Below are positions 16,591-25,064 of a DNA stretch of 64,000 bases, piece after piece. Position 1 is the stretch's first letter, and each line of letters begins with the position of its first letter. Where the stretch lies: contig NZ_JAXCLW010000001.1 in the NCBI RefSeq assembly GCF_034044715.1, forward strand, positions 1 to 64,000, written 5' to 3'. The notes below the pieces were generated by a model, which made no database searches, had not been told where the DNA came from, and saw only the letters and a list, made by a program, of their open reading frames with translations. The position numbers and the translations under genes were made by a program. Source of the DNA: Dongia_B soli (GTDB taxonomy: Bacteria > Pseudomonadota > Alphaproteobacteria > Dongiales > Dongiaceae).

Positions 16591-18109
16591 AGTTTTGCGG
16601 CTTTTTGGGGGATCGCTCACCGCAAAGCTTCTGCTGCTGGCCATTGTCTTTCTGGTTGTGCCGGCGATCCTCTATGGCCGGTTCGAAAACGCGGATCGCG
16701 AACGCCAGGAATTGCTGCTGCGAAATCTGCAGATCCAGGGCCGGCTGGTCGCGCAAAGCCTGGAAACCGGGTTGCGGTCTTTGGGTCCCAAAGCTGTGGT
16801 CGAGGCCGCGAAGGTGGTCGATGAACTGGGCCGCGGCGAATTGCGCATCAAATTGCTGCTGCGCCCGACCGGCCAAGGCGACAGCTTCTATTATGTCGCC
16901 TCCAGTCCGCATGTCGATGCTGGCTATTTAAAGGCCGAGCAGCAGAGCCTTACCGATACCGGCGTTCTCTCCCATGTCGAACAGAGCTGCGGGGGAAATC
17001 AGCCACTTTCCACCCAGTTCACCACCCCATCGGGTCAGATCGAGCTGCTCACCTCGATCACGCCCTTCTATACCGATCTCGGTTGCTGGGCCGTCATCAC
17101 CGCTTACGCCCAGAGCGATCTCGCCGGCGCCTCGTTGACACAACCTTTCGCCCAGACGCCGGCTGTCCGTTTGGCCGCTTTGTTTTATGGCCTGATCGCC
17201 GTTCTGTTCCTGATCCTCGGCGGCACCATGTGGTTGAGCTTGCGGCGCTTTGCCGATCTCGCCCGGCAGATTCGCCGCGGCCGCACGCCGGTCGGCCGAT
17301 CCTTCGCAGAAGCCTCGCCCGTGCCCGAACTGGCATCCGTGGCTGGCGAGTTCGATCGGCTGGTCGCCACCCTCCACGCCTCGGCCCGCAGCATCCGGGA
17401 TGCCGCGGAGGAGAATGCCCATGCCTTCAAGGCGCCGCTGGCGGCAATCGCCCAATCCCTCGAGCCGCTCCGACGGCTGACCGAGAATGAGCCGCGCGGT
17501 CAACATGCCGTGCAGGTTATCGACCGGGCGATTACCCGGCTGGACGGCCTGGTCGCCGCCGCCCGCCGGGTGGACGAGACCATCGCCGAACTGATGAATG
17601 CACCGCGTCAGGCGGTCGATCTCAGTGCTCTGCTGCAAAACATGACGCGCGGCTTCAACGATTCGCAAGGAACCCTCCCGGCCCATCAACGCGTGCGTGT
17701 CGAAGTGACCGCGAGCCAGCGCGTGCGGGTCGCCGGGACGGAAGAAGCAATCGAAACAGTTGTCGAAAACCTGTTGGATAACGCCATCAGCTTTTCCCCC
17801 GCCGGTGCAACAGTGCGGGTACAGTTGCAATCCAAAGGCGGTGTCGCCCGCATGACCATTGAAGATCAGGGTCCCGGCGTTGCGCAGGAAGACCTGGAAC
17901 GTATCTTCGAACGGCATTTTTCCCATCGCAGCGAAAGCCCCGCCTTCGTCAACGGCGAGGTTCTGGGTTCCGACACGCATTTCGGTATCGGCTTGGCGAT
18001 TGTTCGACGCAATGTCGAGCTGATGGACGGCTCCGTCATCGCCGAGAACCGCGCCGAGGGCGGCCTGAAGGTAACGGTACGGCTTCCTGTCGCGGCGCCA
18101 ACCAGCTGA
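16583..18109 (+). CDS. Sensor histidine kinase, ChvG-like
   Basis: This 508-residue membrane kinase has one transmembrane segment at about residues 14-32, a periplasmic sensor domain of about 155 residues, a second membrane segment at about 195-218, a HAMP-like linker, the phosphoacceptor helix with His280 in ENAHAFKAPLAAI, and an ATPase domain with the N-box NLLDNAISFSP and a glycine-rich DQGPGV and GIGLAIV motif. All catalytic parts are present. It overlaps its regulator gene by 8 bases. Signal and regulon are unknown; the envelope lipoprotein in the same unit suggests cell-surface sensing. A terminator lies about 345 bases downstream. Confidence 0.88.
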   Translation: MHRVLRLFGGSLTAKLLLLAIVFLVVPAILYGRFENADRERQELLLRNLQIQGRLVAQSLETGLRSLGPKAVVEAAKVVDELGRGELRIKLLLRPTGQGDSFYYVASSPHVDAGYLKAEQQSLTDTGVLSHVEQSCGGNQPLSTQFTTPSGQIELLTSITPFYTDLGCWAVITAYAQSDLAGASLTQPFAQTPAVRLAALFYGLIAVLFLILGGTMWLSLRRFADLARQIRRGRTPVGRSFAEASPVPELASVAGEFDRLVATLHASARSIRDAAEENAHAFKAPLAAIAQSLEPLRRLTENEPRGQHAVQVIDRAITRLDGLVAAARRVDETIAELMNAPRQAVDLSALLQNMTRGFNDSQGTLPAHQRVRVEVTASQRVRVAGTEEAIETVVENLLDNAISFSPAGATVRVQLQSKGGVARMTIEDQGPGVAQEDLERIFERHFSHRSESPAFVNGEVLGSDTHFGIGLAIVRRNVELMDGSVIAENRAEGGLKVTVRLPVAAPTS

Positions 18110-18153
18110 CCGCAATCCTTGTGACGAGAACGCTTTCTTATTTCGCCAGTTAC

Positions 18154-18170
18154 GTCACAGCTTTGTCACA
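18154..18170 (+). promoter_or_regulatory. Tandem GTCACA half-sites, 11 bases apart (OmpR/PhoB-type operator candidate)
   Basis: GTCACA occurs at 18154-18159 and 18165-18170, a one-helical-turn direct repeat. This spacing is typical of OmpR-family regulators such as PhoB and ChvI. The second copy overlaps a -35-like TTGTCA, where such activators usually bind. The natural target would be the structured transcript that ends at 18480. Confidence 0.45.
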
Positions 18171-18320
18171 GTTTTGATGCAAGCCTAACGGCGCCCTCCC
18201 CTCCTAGCTTAGAGCGAGACAGTTAGCTGCATCCTCGCGTATGCGAGCTAAGCGGCTTTCAGTCGTTAAATTTAGCGATCGCAACCACTACAGAGGAGCT
18301 AGATCGTTTCACCAGCGCCA

Positions 18321-18480
18321 CGGACTTCGCCGTCGAGCCCCCAACATGACCGAAGTCCGATATGCGCGTCCCAGAGCCGGTCCCAGCCGGCCATTTCCCA
18401 ACTATCCGGATTGGATCTCGTCCGGCTCGTGACCTTCGAGATCTGTGCTGGAAGCCGGCCTCCCAGGGCCGGCTTTTTTT
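18321..18480 (+). ncRNA. Candidate structured small RNA ending in an intrinsic terminator
   Basis: Four perfect inverted repeats follow one another here: CGGACTTCG/CGAAGTCCG (18321-18329 and 18351-18359), GAGCCGG/CCGGCTC (about 18374-18380 and 18422-18428), GATCTCG/CGAGATC (about 18414-18420 and 18437-18443), and the terminator. The second and third overlap and could be alternatives. No gene lies downstream on this strand; the next gene is the convergent MFS transporter. The 5' end is unknown and could be near 18185 or be the processed end of the kinase transcript. A 28-codon frame (18346-18432, start MTEVRYARPRAG) lies inside and cannot be excluded as a small protein. Confidence 0.45.
18453..18480 (+). 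terminator. Intrinsic terminator
   Basis: AGCCGGCC (18453-18460) pairs with GGCCGGCT (18467-18474) across a six-base loop and is followed by seven T. The T run lies only on this strand's downstream side, so it ends rightward transcription from the two-component operon or from the small RNA candidate. Confidence 0.85.
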
Positions 18481-18508
18481 GCCTGCATTCCACCTCTGAG
18501 AGGCTTGT

Positions 18509-19678
18509 TTAGACCGGTGCGAGACTGGCGACGGCACGCCGCCGATCGATGCTTCGCGAAGCGAGGCATAGGAGAAGCGCGCAGAGGGCGAGGCCGGCAC
18601 CTACCCATGGCAAAGCCGCATAATCGAGACCTAATGTCAGCGCTGTACCGCCAATCCAGGCGCCGCTCGCATTGCCAAGATTGAAGGCACCCTGATTCAG
18701 CGTGGAGGCGAGATTGGGCGCGTCGCGCGCCTTATCCACAACGCGAATCTGCAGCGGCGATACCAAGGCAAAATCGATCATGCCCCAGACGAAGATCGTG
18801 ACAATCGCCGGCCAAGTGAAGTGGCTGGTGAAAGCGAAGATCGCGAGCACAGCCGCCAGCGACCCGAGCATGCCGATCAAGGACGGCATCAGTTTCCAAT
18901 CCGCGAGACGGCCGCCGAAAATATTGCCGACAGTGATCCCGACGCCGAAGAGAATAAGCACGCCTGCCACCGTCCTCGGATCAAGGCCCGTTACATTCCG
19001 CAACAACGGCGTTATGTACGTGAAGACGCTGAACAGGCTGGCGGAAGCGACAACACTCATTGCCATAGCCAGCAGGACCTGCACATCGCCGAGCACCCGG
19101 AACTCGCGCGACAGGCTGCCCGCCTCGTGACGGATCCTTGCCGGCAGACAGATGGCGAGCGAGATGGCGGCGATGCAATTGATACCGACCACGGCCCAGA
19201 AAGTCGCCCGCCAGCCGAGCATCTGGCCCAGCGCCGTGCCCGCCGGCACCCCGAGAATATTAGCGATGGTCAGCCCCGCAAACATCAAGGCAATTGCCCT
19301 TGCCCGTTGTGTGGGCGGCACGAGATCGGCCGCAACGACAGCGCCGATGCCGAAAAAAGCCCCATGGCAGAAAGCGGTGACGACACGCGCCGCCATGAGA
19401 AATCCATAAGTCGGCGCAATCGCGCAGAGCAGATTGCCGATGATAAAGACGCAGGTGAGGCCGATCAGCGTGGTCTTGCGCGGCAGCCGATTGGTGATCA
19501 TGGCCATGATCGGTGCGCCCACAACCACACCCAGCGCATAGCCCGTAACCAGCAGCCCGGCGGCCGGAATAGTGACCCCAAGATCGGCCGCCACGTCGGG
19601 CAGCAATCCCATGATGACGAATTCGGTGGTGCCGATGCCGAAGGAGGCAATGGCCAGAGCAAGAAGCGGCAGCGACAT
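18509..19678 (-). CDS. MFS transporter, drug:H+ antiporter-1 type (AraJ/YdhP-like)
   Basis: This 389-residue permease has 12 predicted membrane helices and no long soluble domain. It begins MSLPLLALAIASFGIGTTEFVIMGLLP, a hallmark of the sugar-efflux/arabinose-efflux subgroup of DHA1 exporters, and has motif A-like NRLPRKTTLI between helices 2 and 3. These proteins export small molecules by proton antiport; the substrate is not predictable. It is divergent from ccr across a 388-base gap and converges on the small RNA candidate. No adjacent regulator is visible. Confidence 0.87.
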   Translation of the reverse strand: MSLPLLALAIASFGIGTTEFVIMGLLPDVAADLGVTIPAAGLLVTGYALGVVVGAPIMAMITNRLPRKTTLIGLTCVFIIGNLLCAIAPTYGFLMAARVVTAFCHGAFFGIGAVVAADLVPPTQRARAIALMFAGLTIANILGVPAGTALGQMLGWRATFWAVVGINCIAAISLAICLPARIRHEAGSLSREFRVLGDVQVLLAMAMSVVASASLFSVFTYITPLLRNVTGLDPRTVAGVLILFGVGITVGNIFGGRLADWKLMPSLIGMLGSLAAVLAIFAFTSHFTWPAIVTIFVWGMIDFALVSPLQIRVVDKARDAPNLASTLNQGAFNLGNASGAWIGGTALTLGLDYAALPWVGAGLALCALLLCLASRSIDRRRAVASLAPV

Positions 19679-20066
19679 TGATCGATCCGAAGTCGAGGGG
19701 ATTAAGGAAGATGAACGCCCTTATCCTAGCAGGATGGTGCGTCGCAACAATGACAACGGTTTCAGCCCCGTCATGCGGGAACTTCAACCCATTGTGACCG
19801 AATCCGGTCGATTTTAGACAACGGCGCTCGCGCATTTCTGGCAATCTGTTGGCGGGAAGATGATCGGTCAGTCTGGGTGATGGCGGCCGAGAGAAATAAA
19901 ATTACAATAACTCCATGCGTCACGCTCAATTGATGCGTCGCTGTTGCCGGTAACGCACATTTATGACAAATCATCGTTGCGCTTCCGCATCTGCGAAGGC
20001 ATCATGGCCGTAATGCTGCGACCGCGAAGAAGCAGCGACATCGACAAGAACAAGGGGAATGAAAAG
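19679..20066. other. Intergenic control region between the MFS gene and ccr
   Basis: This divergent 388-base region must hold both promoters. I see an AT-rich stretch at 19893-19910 with a good -10-like TACAAT (19903-19908) facing ccr but no matching -35, a short palindrome GACCG-AATC-CGGTC at about 19797, and ATGCGTC repeated 18 bases apart (19915, 19933). None is a known operator to me. An in-frame ATG at 19944 precedes the true ccr start. Confidence 0.4.
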
Positions 20067-21386
20067 ATGACCGATACGGCGAAGGTTGTTCCACTGCATC
20101 AAGGTACCAGCGCGACGCCCGGCGGCGCGAACGCCGGGGGCCGGCCGGTGAAGGACCTTTATGAAATCGGCGAGATTCCGCCCCTCGGCCATCTACCCTC
20201 CAAAATGTATGCCTGGGCCATTCGCCGCGAGCGCCACGGCCCGCCGGAACAGGCGATGCAGGTCGAGGTGGTGCAGACGCCAAAGCCCGACAGCAACGAG
20301 GTCGTGGTGATGGTGATGGCCGCCGGCGTCAATTACAACGGCATCTGGGCCGGCCTCGGCAAGCCGATCTCGCCTTTTGACGTGCATAAGGCGGAGTTCC
20401 ATATCGCCGGCTCCGATGCGTCCGGCATCGTCTGGGCCGTCGGCTCGAAAGTGAAGCGCTGGAAGGTCGGCGATGAGGTCGTCATCCATTGCAATCAGGA
20501 TGACGGCGATGACGAGGAATGCAACGGCGGCGACCCGATGTTCTCGCCCAGCCAACGCATCTGGGGCTATGAGACACCGGATGGATCCTTCGCGCAATTC
20601 ACCTGCGTGCAGGCCCAGCAATTGATGCCGCGCCCCAAGCATATCACCTGGGAAGAGAGCGCCTGTTATACGCTGACCCTGGCAACTGCCTATCGCATGC
20701 TGTTTGGCCATCGTCCGCATATCCTGCGGCCCGGCCACAACGTGCTGGTCTGGGGTGCCTCCGGCGGCCTGGGCTCCATGGCGATCCAGCTCATTGCCAC
20801 CGCGGGCGCCAATGCGATCGGCATCATTTCCGATGAGAGCAAGCGCGATTTCGTCATGGCGCTGGGCGCCAAAGGCGTCATCAACCGCAACGACTTCGAT
20901 TGCTGGGGCCAGTTACCCGATGTCGACGACACCGAGGGCTACAACGCTTATATGAAAAAGTGCCGTGAATTCGGCAAGGCGATCTGGAATATCACGGGCA
21001 AGGGAGTCGATGTCGACTTCGTCTTCGAACATCCCGGCGAGGCGACCTTCCCGGTTTCTTGCTTCGTGGTGAAACGTGGCGGCATGGTGGTCTTCTGCGC
21101 CGGCACGACCGGCTACAACCTGACCATGGATGCGCGTTTTGTCTGGATGCGGCAAAAACGCATCCAGGGCAGCCATTTCGCCAATCTGCTGCAAGCGGCC
21201 CAGGCCAATAATCTGGTGGTCGAGCGCCGTATCGATCCTTGCATGTCGGAAGTATTCGGCTGGAACGACATTCCGATGGCCCATACCAAGATGTGGAAGA
21301 ACCAGCACAAGCCGGGCAATATGGCGGTGTTGGTGCAGGCCAAGCGCCCTGGCTGCCGCACTTTGGAAGATGTGATCGAGGGCTGA
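20067..21386 (+). CDS. ccr: Crotonyl-CoA carboxylase/reductase Ccr
   Basis: Ccr reductively carboxylates crotonyl-CoA with NADPH and CO2 to (2S)-ethylmalonyl-CoA, the defining step of the ethylmalonyl-CoA pathway. The 439-residue product belongs to the medium-chain dehydrogenase/reductase family. Diagnostic stretches are AWAIRRERHGPPEQAMQVE, VMAAGVNYNGIWAGLGKPIS, the inserted segment HCNQDDGDDEECNGGDPMFSPSQRIWGYET, and the nucleotide motif VWGASGGLGSMA. The inserted segment and overall length separate it from simple enoyl reductases. GGGGA eight bases before the ATG sets the start. The methylsuccinyl-CoA dehydrogenase gene follows after 10 bases, so the two are an operon. Confidence 0.96.
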   Translation: MTDTAKVVPLHQGTSATPGGANAGGRPVKDLYEIGEIPPLGHLPSKMYAWAIRRERHGPPEQAMQVEVVQTPKPDSNEVVVMVMAAGVNYNGIWAGLGKPISPFDVHKAEFHIAGSDASGIVWAVGSKVKRWKVGDEVVIHCNQDDGDDEECNGGDPMFSPSQRIWGYETPDGSFAQFTCVQAQQLMPRPKHITWEESACYTLTLATAYRMLFGHRPHILRPGHNVLVWGASGGLGSMAIQLIATAGANAIGIISDESKRDFVMALGAKGVINRNDFDCWGQLPDVDDTEGYNAYMKKCREFGKAIWNITGKGVDVDFVFEHPGEATFPVSCFVVKRGGMVVFCAGTTGYNLTMDARFVWMRQKRIQGSHFANLLQAAQANNLVVERRIDPCMSEVFGWNDIPMAHTKMWKNQHKPGNMAVLVQAKRPGCRTLEDVIEG

Positions 21387-21396
21387 GGACCACTTC

Positions 21397-23070
21397 ATGC
21401 CCCATGCGCAAGTGAAAACGGCGGCGCCGGCCGCCGTGATCGACAGCCTTCTGCCCGCTTGCCGGGCAGGATTGACGGCCGCCGAAACCATGCTGGACGC
21501 CGCGAGATCACGTCTGGTCACCGATGTGACGAGCGGCGGCAAGATCGATGCGCGCGCCTTCGACGCGGCTCAATTCGCCGCCCACGGCTTTGCCTGGATG
21601 GCCACCTATGTCGAAGCCCTGCGGCAGATGCTGGACTGGGCGGAACGCCTGCAAGCGAGCGACCGCCTGCGCGAAACCGAGCAATTGATCCTGCAAATCG
21701 GCTTCGGTGAATATCTGGCCCAACTCAGGGGCGGGCTGGCGATGAGCCAAGGCGAGATTGTCCGGCCAAGCGATCTTGGCCTGACCGCACATGAGCTGGC
21801 TCATCTCGATCCGGCCCGGAATCTGATCGAGCAGGGCAATAGCAGCATTGCCCGATCACGCCTCGCCGAGCTCATCGCGGAAGGCAATTTTGGCGAAGCG
21901 GCCCTGGATGACGATACGCTGCTGATGGTGCAGGAGCAGTTCCGTCGCTTTGCTGAAGATCATCGTGAAGCCGCGCATCAATGGCATCTCAAGGACGATC
22001 TCATCCCGCTGACGGTCGTTCAGCAGCTCGCTGAGATGGGTGTCTTCGGCCTGACAGTGCCGGAAGAATTCGGCGGCGCCGGCCTCGGCAAGCTGGCCAT
22101 GTGCGTCGTCACCGAAGAACTGTCGCGCGGCTATATCGGCCTCGGCTCCCTCGGCACCCGTTCGGAAATTGCCGCGGAACTGATTCGGCTCGGTGGCACC
22201 GAGGCGCAGAAGCGGAAATGGCTGCCGAAGCTGGCTTCCGGCGAAATCCTGCCGACGGCAGTTTTCACCGAACCCAATACTGGATCGGATCTCGGCTCAC
22301 TGCGCACCCGGGCGGTTAAGGACGGCGACATCTATCGCATCACCGGCAATAAGACCTGGATCACCCATGCCGCCCGCACCGATGTCATGACCCTGTTGGC
22401 CCGCACCGATCCGGAGAGCAAGGATTATCGCGGCCTTTCCATGTTCATCGCCGAAAAGCCGCGCGGCACGCCGGAGAACCCCTTCCCGGCCAAAGGCATG
22501 ACCGGCGGGGAAATCCCCGTCCTCGGCTATCGCGGCATGAAGGAATATGAGCTCGGCTTCGACGATTTCGAGGTCAAGGCCGAAAACCTGCTGGGCGGCG
22601 CCGAAGGCGAAGGCTTCAAGCAGTTGATGGCGACCTTCGAATCGGCGCGCATTCAGACGGCCGCCCGGGCGGTGGGCGTGGCGCAATGTGCCATGGAACT
22701 CGGTTTGAAATATGCCTGTGAGCGCATCCAATTCGGCAAACCGCTGATTTCCTTCCCGCGCATCGCCGGCAAGCTGGCCTGGATGGCGGTGGAAACGATG
22801 ATGGCGCGCCAGCTCACTTATTTCGCCGCGCGCGAAAAGGACAGCGACCGGCGCTGTGATATCCCGGCCGGGATGGCGAAACTGCTTGCGGCACGCGTCG
22901 CCTGGAGTAACGCGGATAATGGCCTGCAAATTCACGGCGGCAACGGTTATGCTCAGGAATATCCGATCAGCCGGGTGCTCTGCGATGCCCGCATCCTGAA
23001 CATCTTTGAAGGGGCTGCGGAAATTCAGGCGCAAGTGGTGGCCCGCGGCCTTCTCAGCGGGCGGAACTGA
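21397..23070 (+). CDS. mcd: (2S)-Methylsuccinyl-CoA dehydrogenase Mcd
   Basis: Mcd is an FAD acyl-CoA dehydrogenase that oxidises methylsuccinyl-CoA to mesaconyl-C1-CoA and hands the electrons to electron-transfer flavoprotein. At 557 residues it is much longer than an ordinary acyl-CoA dehydrogenase (about 380); the first 170 residues are the extra N-terminal domain typical of Mcd. The catalytic core has TEPNTGSDLGSLRTRA, GNKTWITHAARTD, and the C-terminal QIHGGNGYAQEYPISRVLCDARILNIFEGAAEIQ. Position directly behind ccr supports the assignment over a generic family call. EtfAB encoded at 30.3-32.0 kb is its likely electron acceptor. Confidence 0.93.
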   Translation: MPHAQVKTAAPAAVIDSLLPACRAGLTAAETMLDAARSRLVTDVTSGGKIDARAFDAAQFAAHGFAWMATYVEALRQMLDWAERLQASDRLRETEQLILQIGFGEYLAQLRGGLAMSQGEIVRPSDLGLTAHELAHLDPARNLIEQGNSSIARSRLAELIAEGNFGEAALDDDTLLMVQEQFRRFAEDHREAAHQWHLKDDLIPLTVVQQLAEMGVFGLTVPEEFGGAGLGKLAMCVVTEELSRGYIGLGSLGTRSEIAAELIRLGGTEAQKRKWLPKLASGEILPTAVFTEPNTGSDLGSLRTRAVKDGDIYRITGNKTWITHAARTDVMTLLARTDPESKDYRGLSMFIAEKPRGTPENPFPAKGMTGGEIPVLGYRGMKEYELGFDDFEVKAENLLGGAEGEGFKQLMATFESARIQTAARAVGVAQCAMELGLKYACERIQFGKPLISFPRIAGKLAWMAVETMMARQLTYFAAREKDSDRRCDIPAGMAKLLAARVAWSNADNGLQIHGGNGYAQEYPISRVLCDARILNIFEGAAEIQAQVVARGLLSGRN

Positions 23071-23075
23071 GATAG

Positions 23076-23705
23076 ATGCAAATTACGTCCCTCCCTTTTG
23101 CCAATTATCGCCGTGTACCCTGGCGCAATGGTGGCGGCCAGGCGATGGATATTGCCGTCGAGCCAGCGGTCGCCGGCAGTGCCGATGATTTCACCTGGCG
23201 CGTCGCTTTAGCGGAAATCGACCGGGACGGCCCGTTTTCCGTCTATGGGAAAGGGGTCGAGCGGATCATCACCTTGTTGGATGGCGAGGGCTTCGATCTC
23301 GACATTACCGGAGGTCCGGGGATCGTGGTGCATGAGCGGCATATGCCGGCGCGGTTCAGCGGCGACAAGCCGACAACCTGTCGCCTGCGGAATGGCCGTT
23401 GCATCGTGTTCAATGTTATGCATGACGTTCGATATTCGGCCCAGCTCAATATCATTACGCCGCTGCCGAACCATCCCTTGATCTTCAGCCCGCCGGGCCG
23501 GACGACCGTGCTGTTCTGCCTGCTCGGCAGTTTCGATATCAAGTTCGAGGATGACGGCCATTCCCTGAAACCCTGGGATAGCCTGCGGCTCGATCTCGCC
23601 ACGGGCGAAGCGCCCCTGCTGACGCTGACCTCGCTGGCCGCGGATTCCCGCTTGCTGCTCGTCGGTTTTGAGCCGGCTGAAGAGGCTGCCTCACATGCAG
23701 GTTGA
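23076..23705 (+). CDS. HutD/Ves family cupin-like protein
   Basis: This 209-residue cytosolic protein has the HutD/Ves fold: RRVPWRNGGGQAMDIAVEP near the start, DFTWRVALAEIDRDGPFSVYGKGVERIITLLDGEGF, and a C-terminal bicupin half. HutD members occur with histidine-utilisation genes in other bacteria and may limit that pathway; no hut gene is present here. The gene starts 5 bases after mcd and its 3' end overlaps the next gene by 11 bases, so it is in the ccr operon. What it does there is not known. Confidence 0.82.
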   Translation: MQITSLPFANYRRVPWRNGGGQAMDIAVEPAVAGSADDFTWRVALAEIDRDGPFSVYGKGVERIITLLDGEGFDLDITGGPGIVVHERHMPARFSGDKPTTCRLRNGRCIVFNVMHDVRYSAQLNIITPLPNHPLIFSPPGRTTVLFCLLGSFDIKFEDDGHSLKPWDSLRLDLATGEAPLLTLTSLAADSRLLLVGFEPAEEAASHAG

Positions 23706-24297
23706 CTTTTATTACGCCATCGACAGCCGATATTCATATCTGGCTGCCACACAAATCCCGTCTTTGGAGACGGAGTTTGGCGTCACCATTGGCTGGAAGC
23801 CGTTGCAATTCGATGCGTTGATGAAAGCACGGGGCGATCATCCTTATGACGGGCGCGCCCGGAATGGCCAATATGACGCCACTTATCGCAACGTCGATGT
23901 GCATCGCTGGGCCAACTACTACAAGGTGCCCCTGGTCGAGCCGGATTGGGACGGTATCTGGGACCGGATCGCCTTAGCGGCCGTGGCCGCCTTGCGTTTC
24001 GACGTAGGTCAGATCATGAGCTTCGCGCTTTTTGGCGCGGTCATGCAGGATCAGGCTACACCCAAAAGCGATGGCGATATCGCCCATATCGCCAAACGGG
24101 CCGGCCTTGATGGCGACAAGATCGTTGCCGCCATCGATGAGCCCGAAACGGTCCAGCTGCATCAACAGCATCTCGCCGATGCCGTGGCGCTTGGCATCTT
24201 CGGTGTGCCGAGCTTCGTCATCGGCAATGACGTCTTCTGGGGAAATGACCGCCTCGTCCTGCTGCGCCATCGCCTCAACAGCCGGGTGCTTTTATAA
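23695..24297 (+). CDS. 2-hydroxychromene-2-carboxylate isomerase-like protein (DsbA fold, kappa GST)
   Basis: This 200-residue thioredoxin-fold protein begins MQVDFYYAIDSRYSYLAATQ, where other family members have FDFxSPYSYLA. The serine-containing site replaces the CxxC of true DsbA, so it is a glutathione-dependent isomerase or transferase, not a disulfide oxidase. The C-terminal cis-proline motif is GVPSFVIGNDVFWGNDRL. The ATG lies inside hutD; an earlier in-frame start would add nine residues without a better ribosome site. Aromatic breakdown genes are absent nearby, so the chromene substrate of the family name is not assured. It ends 8 bases from the convergent msrA. Confidence 0.82.
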   Translation: MQVDFYYAIDSRYSYLAATQIPSLETEFGVTIGWKPLQFDALMKARGDHPYDGRARNGQYDATYRNVDVHRWANYYKVPLVEPDWDGIWDRIALAAVAALRFDVGQIMSFALFGAVMQDQATPKSDGDIAHIAKRAGLDGDKIVAAIDEPETVQLHQQHLADAVALGIFGVPSFVIGNDVFWGNDRLVLLRHRLNSRVLL

Positions 24298-24304
24298 ACG
24301 GGCC

Positions 24305-24964
24305 TCAGGCGGGCGTGACGAGACCGATGGAACAACCGACGCCGGTTCCGCCAAGACCACAATAGCCATTCGGATTTTTCTCCAGATATTGCTGGTGATA
24401 ATCCTCGGCATAATAGAATTCCGGCGCATCGATGATTTCCGTGGTAATGGCGCCGAAGCCCGCAGCTGACAATTGCCGTTGATAGCTATCCCGGCTGGCC
24501 TCGGCAGCGGCGCGCTGCGCCGGCGAAGTCGCATAGATGCCGGACCGGTATTGGGTGCCGACATCGTTGCCCTGGCGCATGCCTTGGGTCGGATTGTGGC
24601 TTTCCCAAAACGTCTTCAGCAAGGTGTCATAACTGATCTCAGCCGGATCGTAATTGACCCGCACAACCTCATTATGGCCGGTACGACCCGTGCAGACTTC
24701 CTCATAGGTCGGGTTGGGGGTGAAGCCGCCGGCATAGCCGACCGCCGTGGCAAGCACGCCGGGAAGCTGCCAGAATTTGCGCTCCGCCCCCCAGAAGCAG
24801 CCGAGGCCGAACAAGGCCAATTCGCTGCTGGTCGGGAAAGGCGGAACGATGCGTCCACCGGTCACCAGATGCGTCGGCGCCACGGTCATGGCCTGGGCGC
24901 GGCCTGGCAAAGCCTCACCGGGTTTCGGCATTTCCAATTTGTGTTTGGGAACGGACCATATCAT
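24305..24964 (-). CDS. msrA: Peptide methionine sulfoxide reductase MsrA
   Basis: MsrA reduces the S form of methionine sulfoxide in proteins. The 219-residue product has the catalytic motif GCFWG with Cys56, the family core LPGVLATAVGYAGGFTPNPTYEEVCTGRTGHNEVV, and resolving cysteines near the C-terminus (GYCGLGGTGVGCSIG). An N-terminal extension of about 50 residues precedes the catalytic domain, as in the long MsrA group. GAGG six bases before the chosen ATG supports it. There is no signal peptide, so it acts in the cytosol. It stands alone, converging on the isomerase gene. Confidence 0.94.
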   Translation of the reverse strand: MIWSVPKHKLEMPKPGEALPGRAQAMTVAPTHLVTGGRIVPPFPTSSELALFGLGCFWGAERKFWQLPGVLATAVGYAGGFTPNPTYEEVCTGRTGHNEVVRVNYDPAEISYDTLLKTFWESHNPTQGMRQGNDVGTQYRSGIYATSPAQRAAAEASRDSYQRQLSAAGFGAITTEIIDAPEFYYAEDYHQQYLEKNPNGYCGLGGTGVGCSIGLVTPA

Positions 24965-25064
24965 CTGCGTCCTCATCCTATCTCTGCTGTCACCTGCATA
25001 TTCGCTCGATATGGGGTGATGGTTTCAGCCTGCCAAGCAAATTTCCGTGCCGGCTTGGCGGCAG

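Noticed and set aside
16928..18115. 395-codon frame opposite the sensor kinase
   Set aside because: Shadow of the kinase gene, which has all expected motifs.
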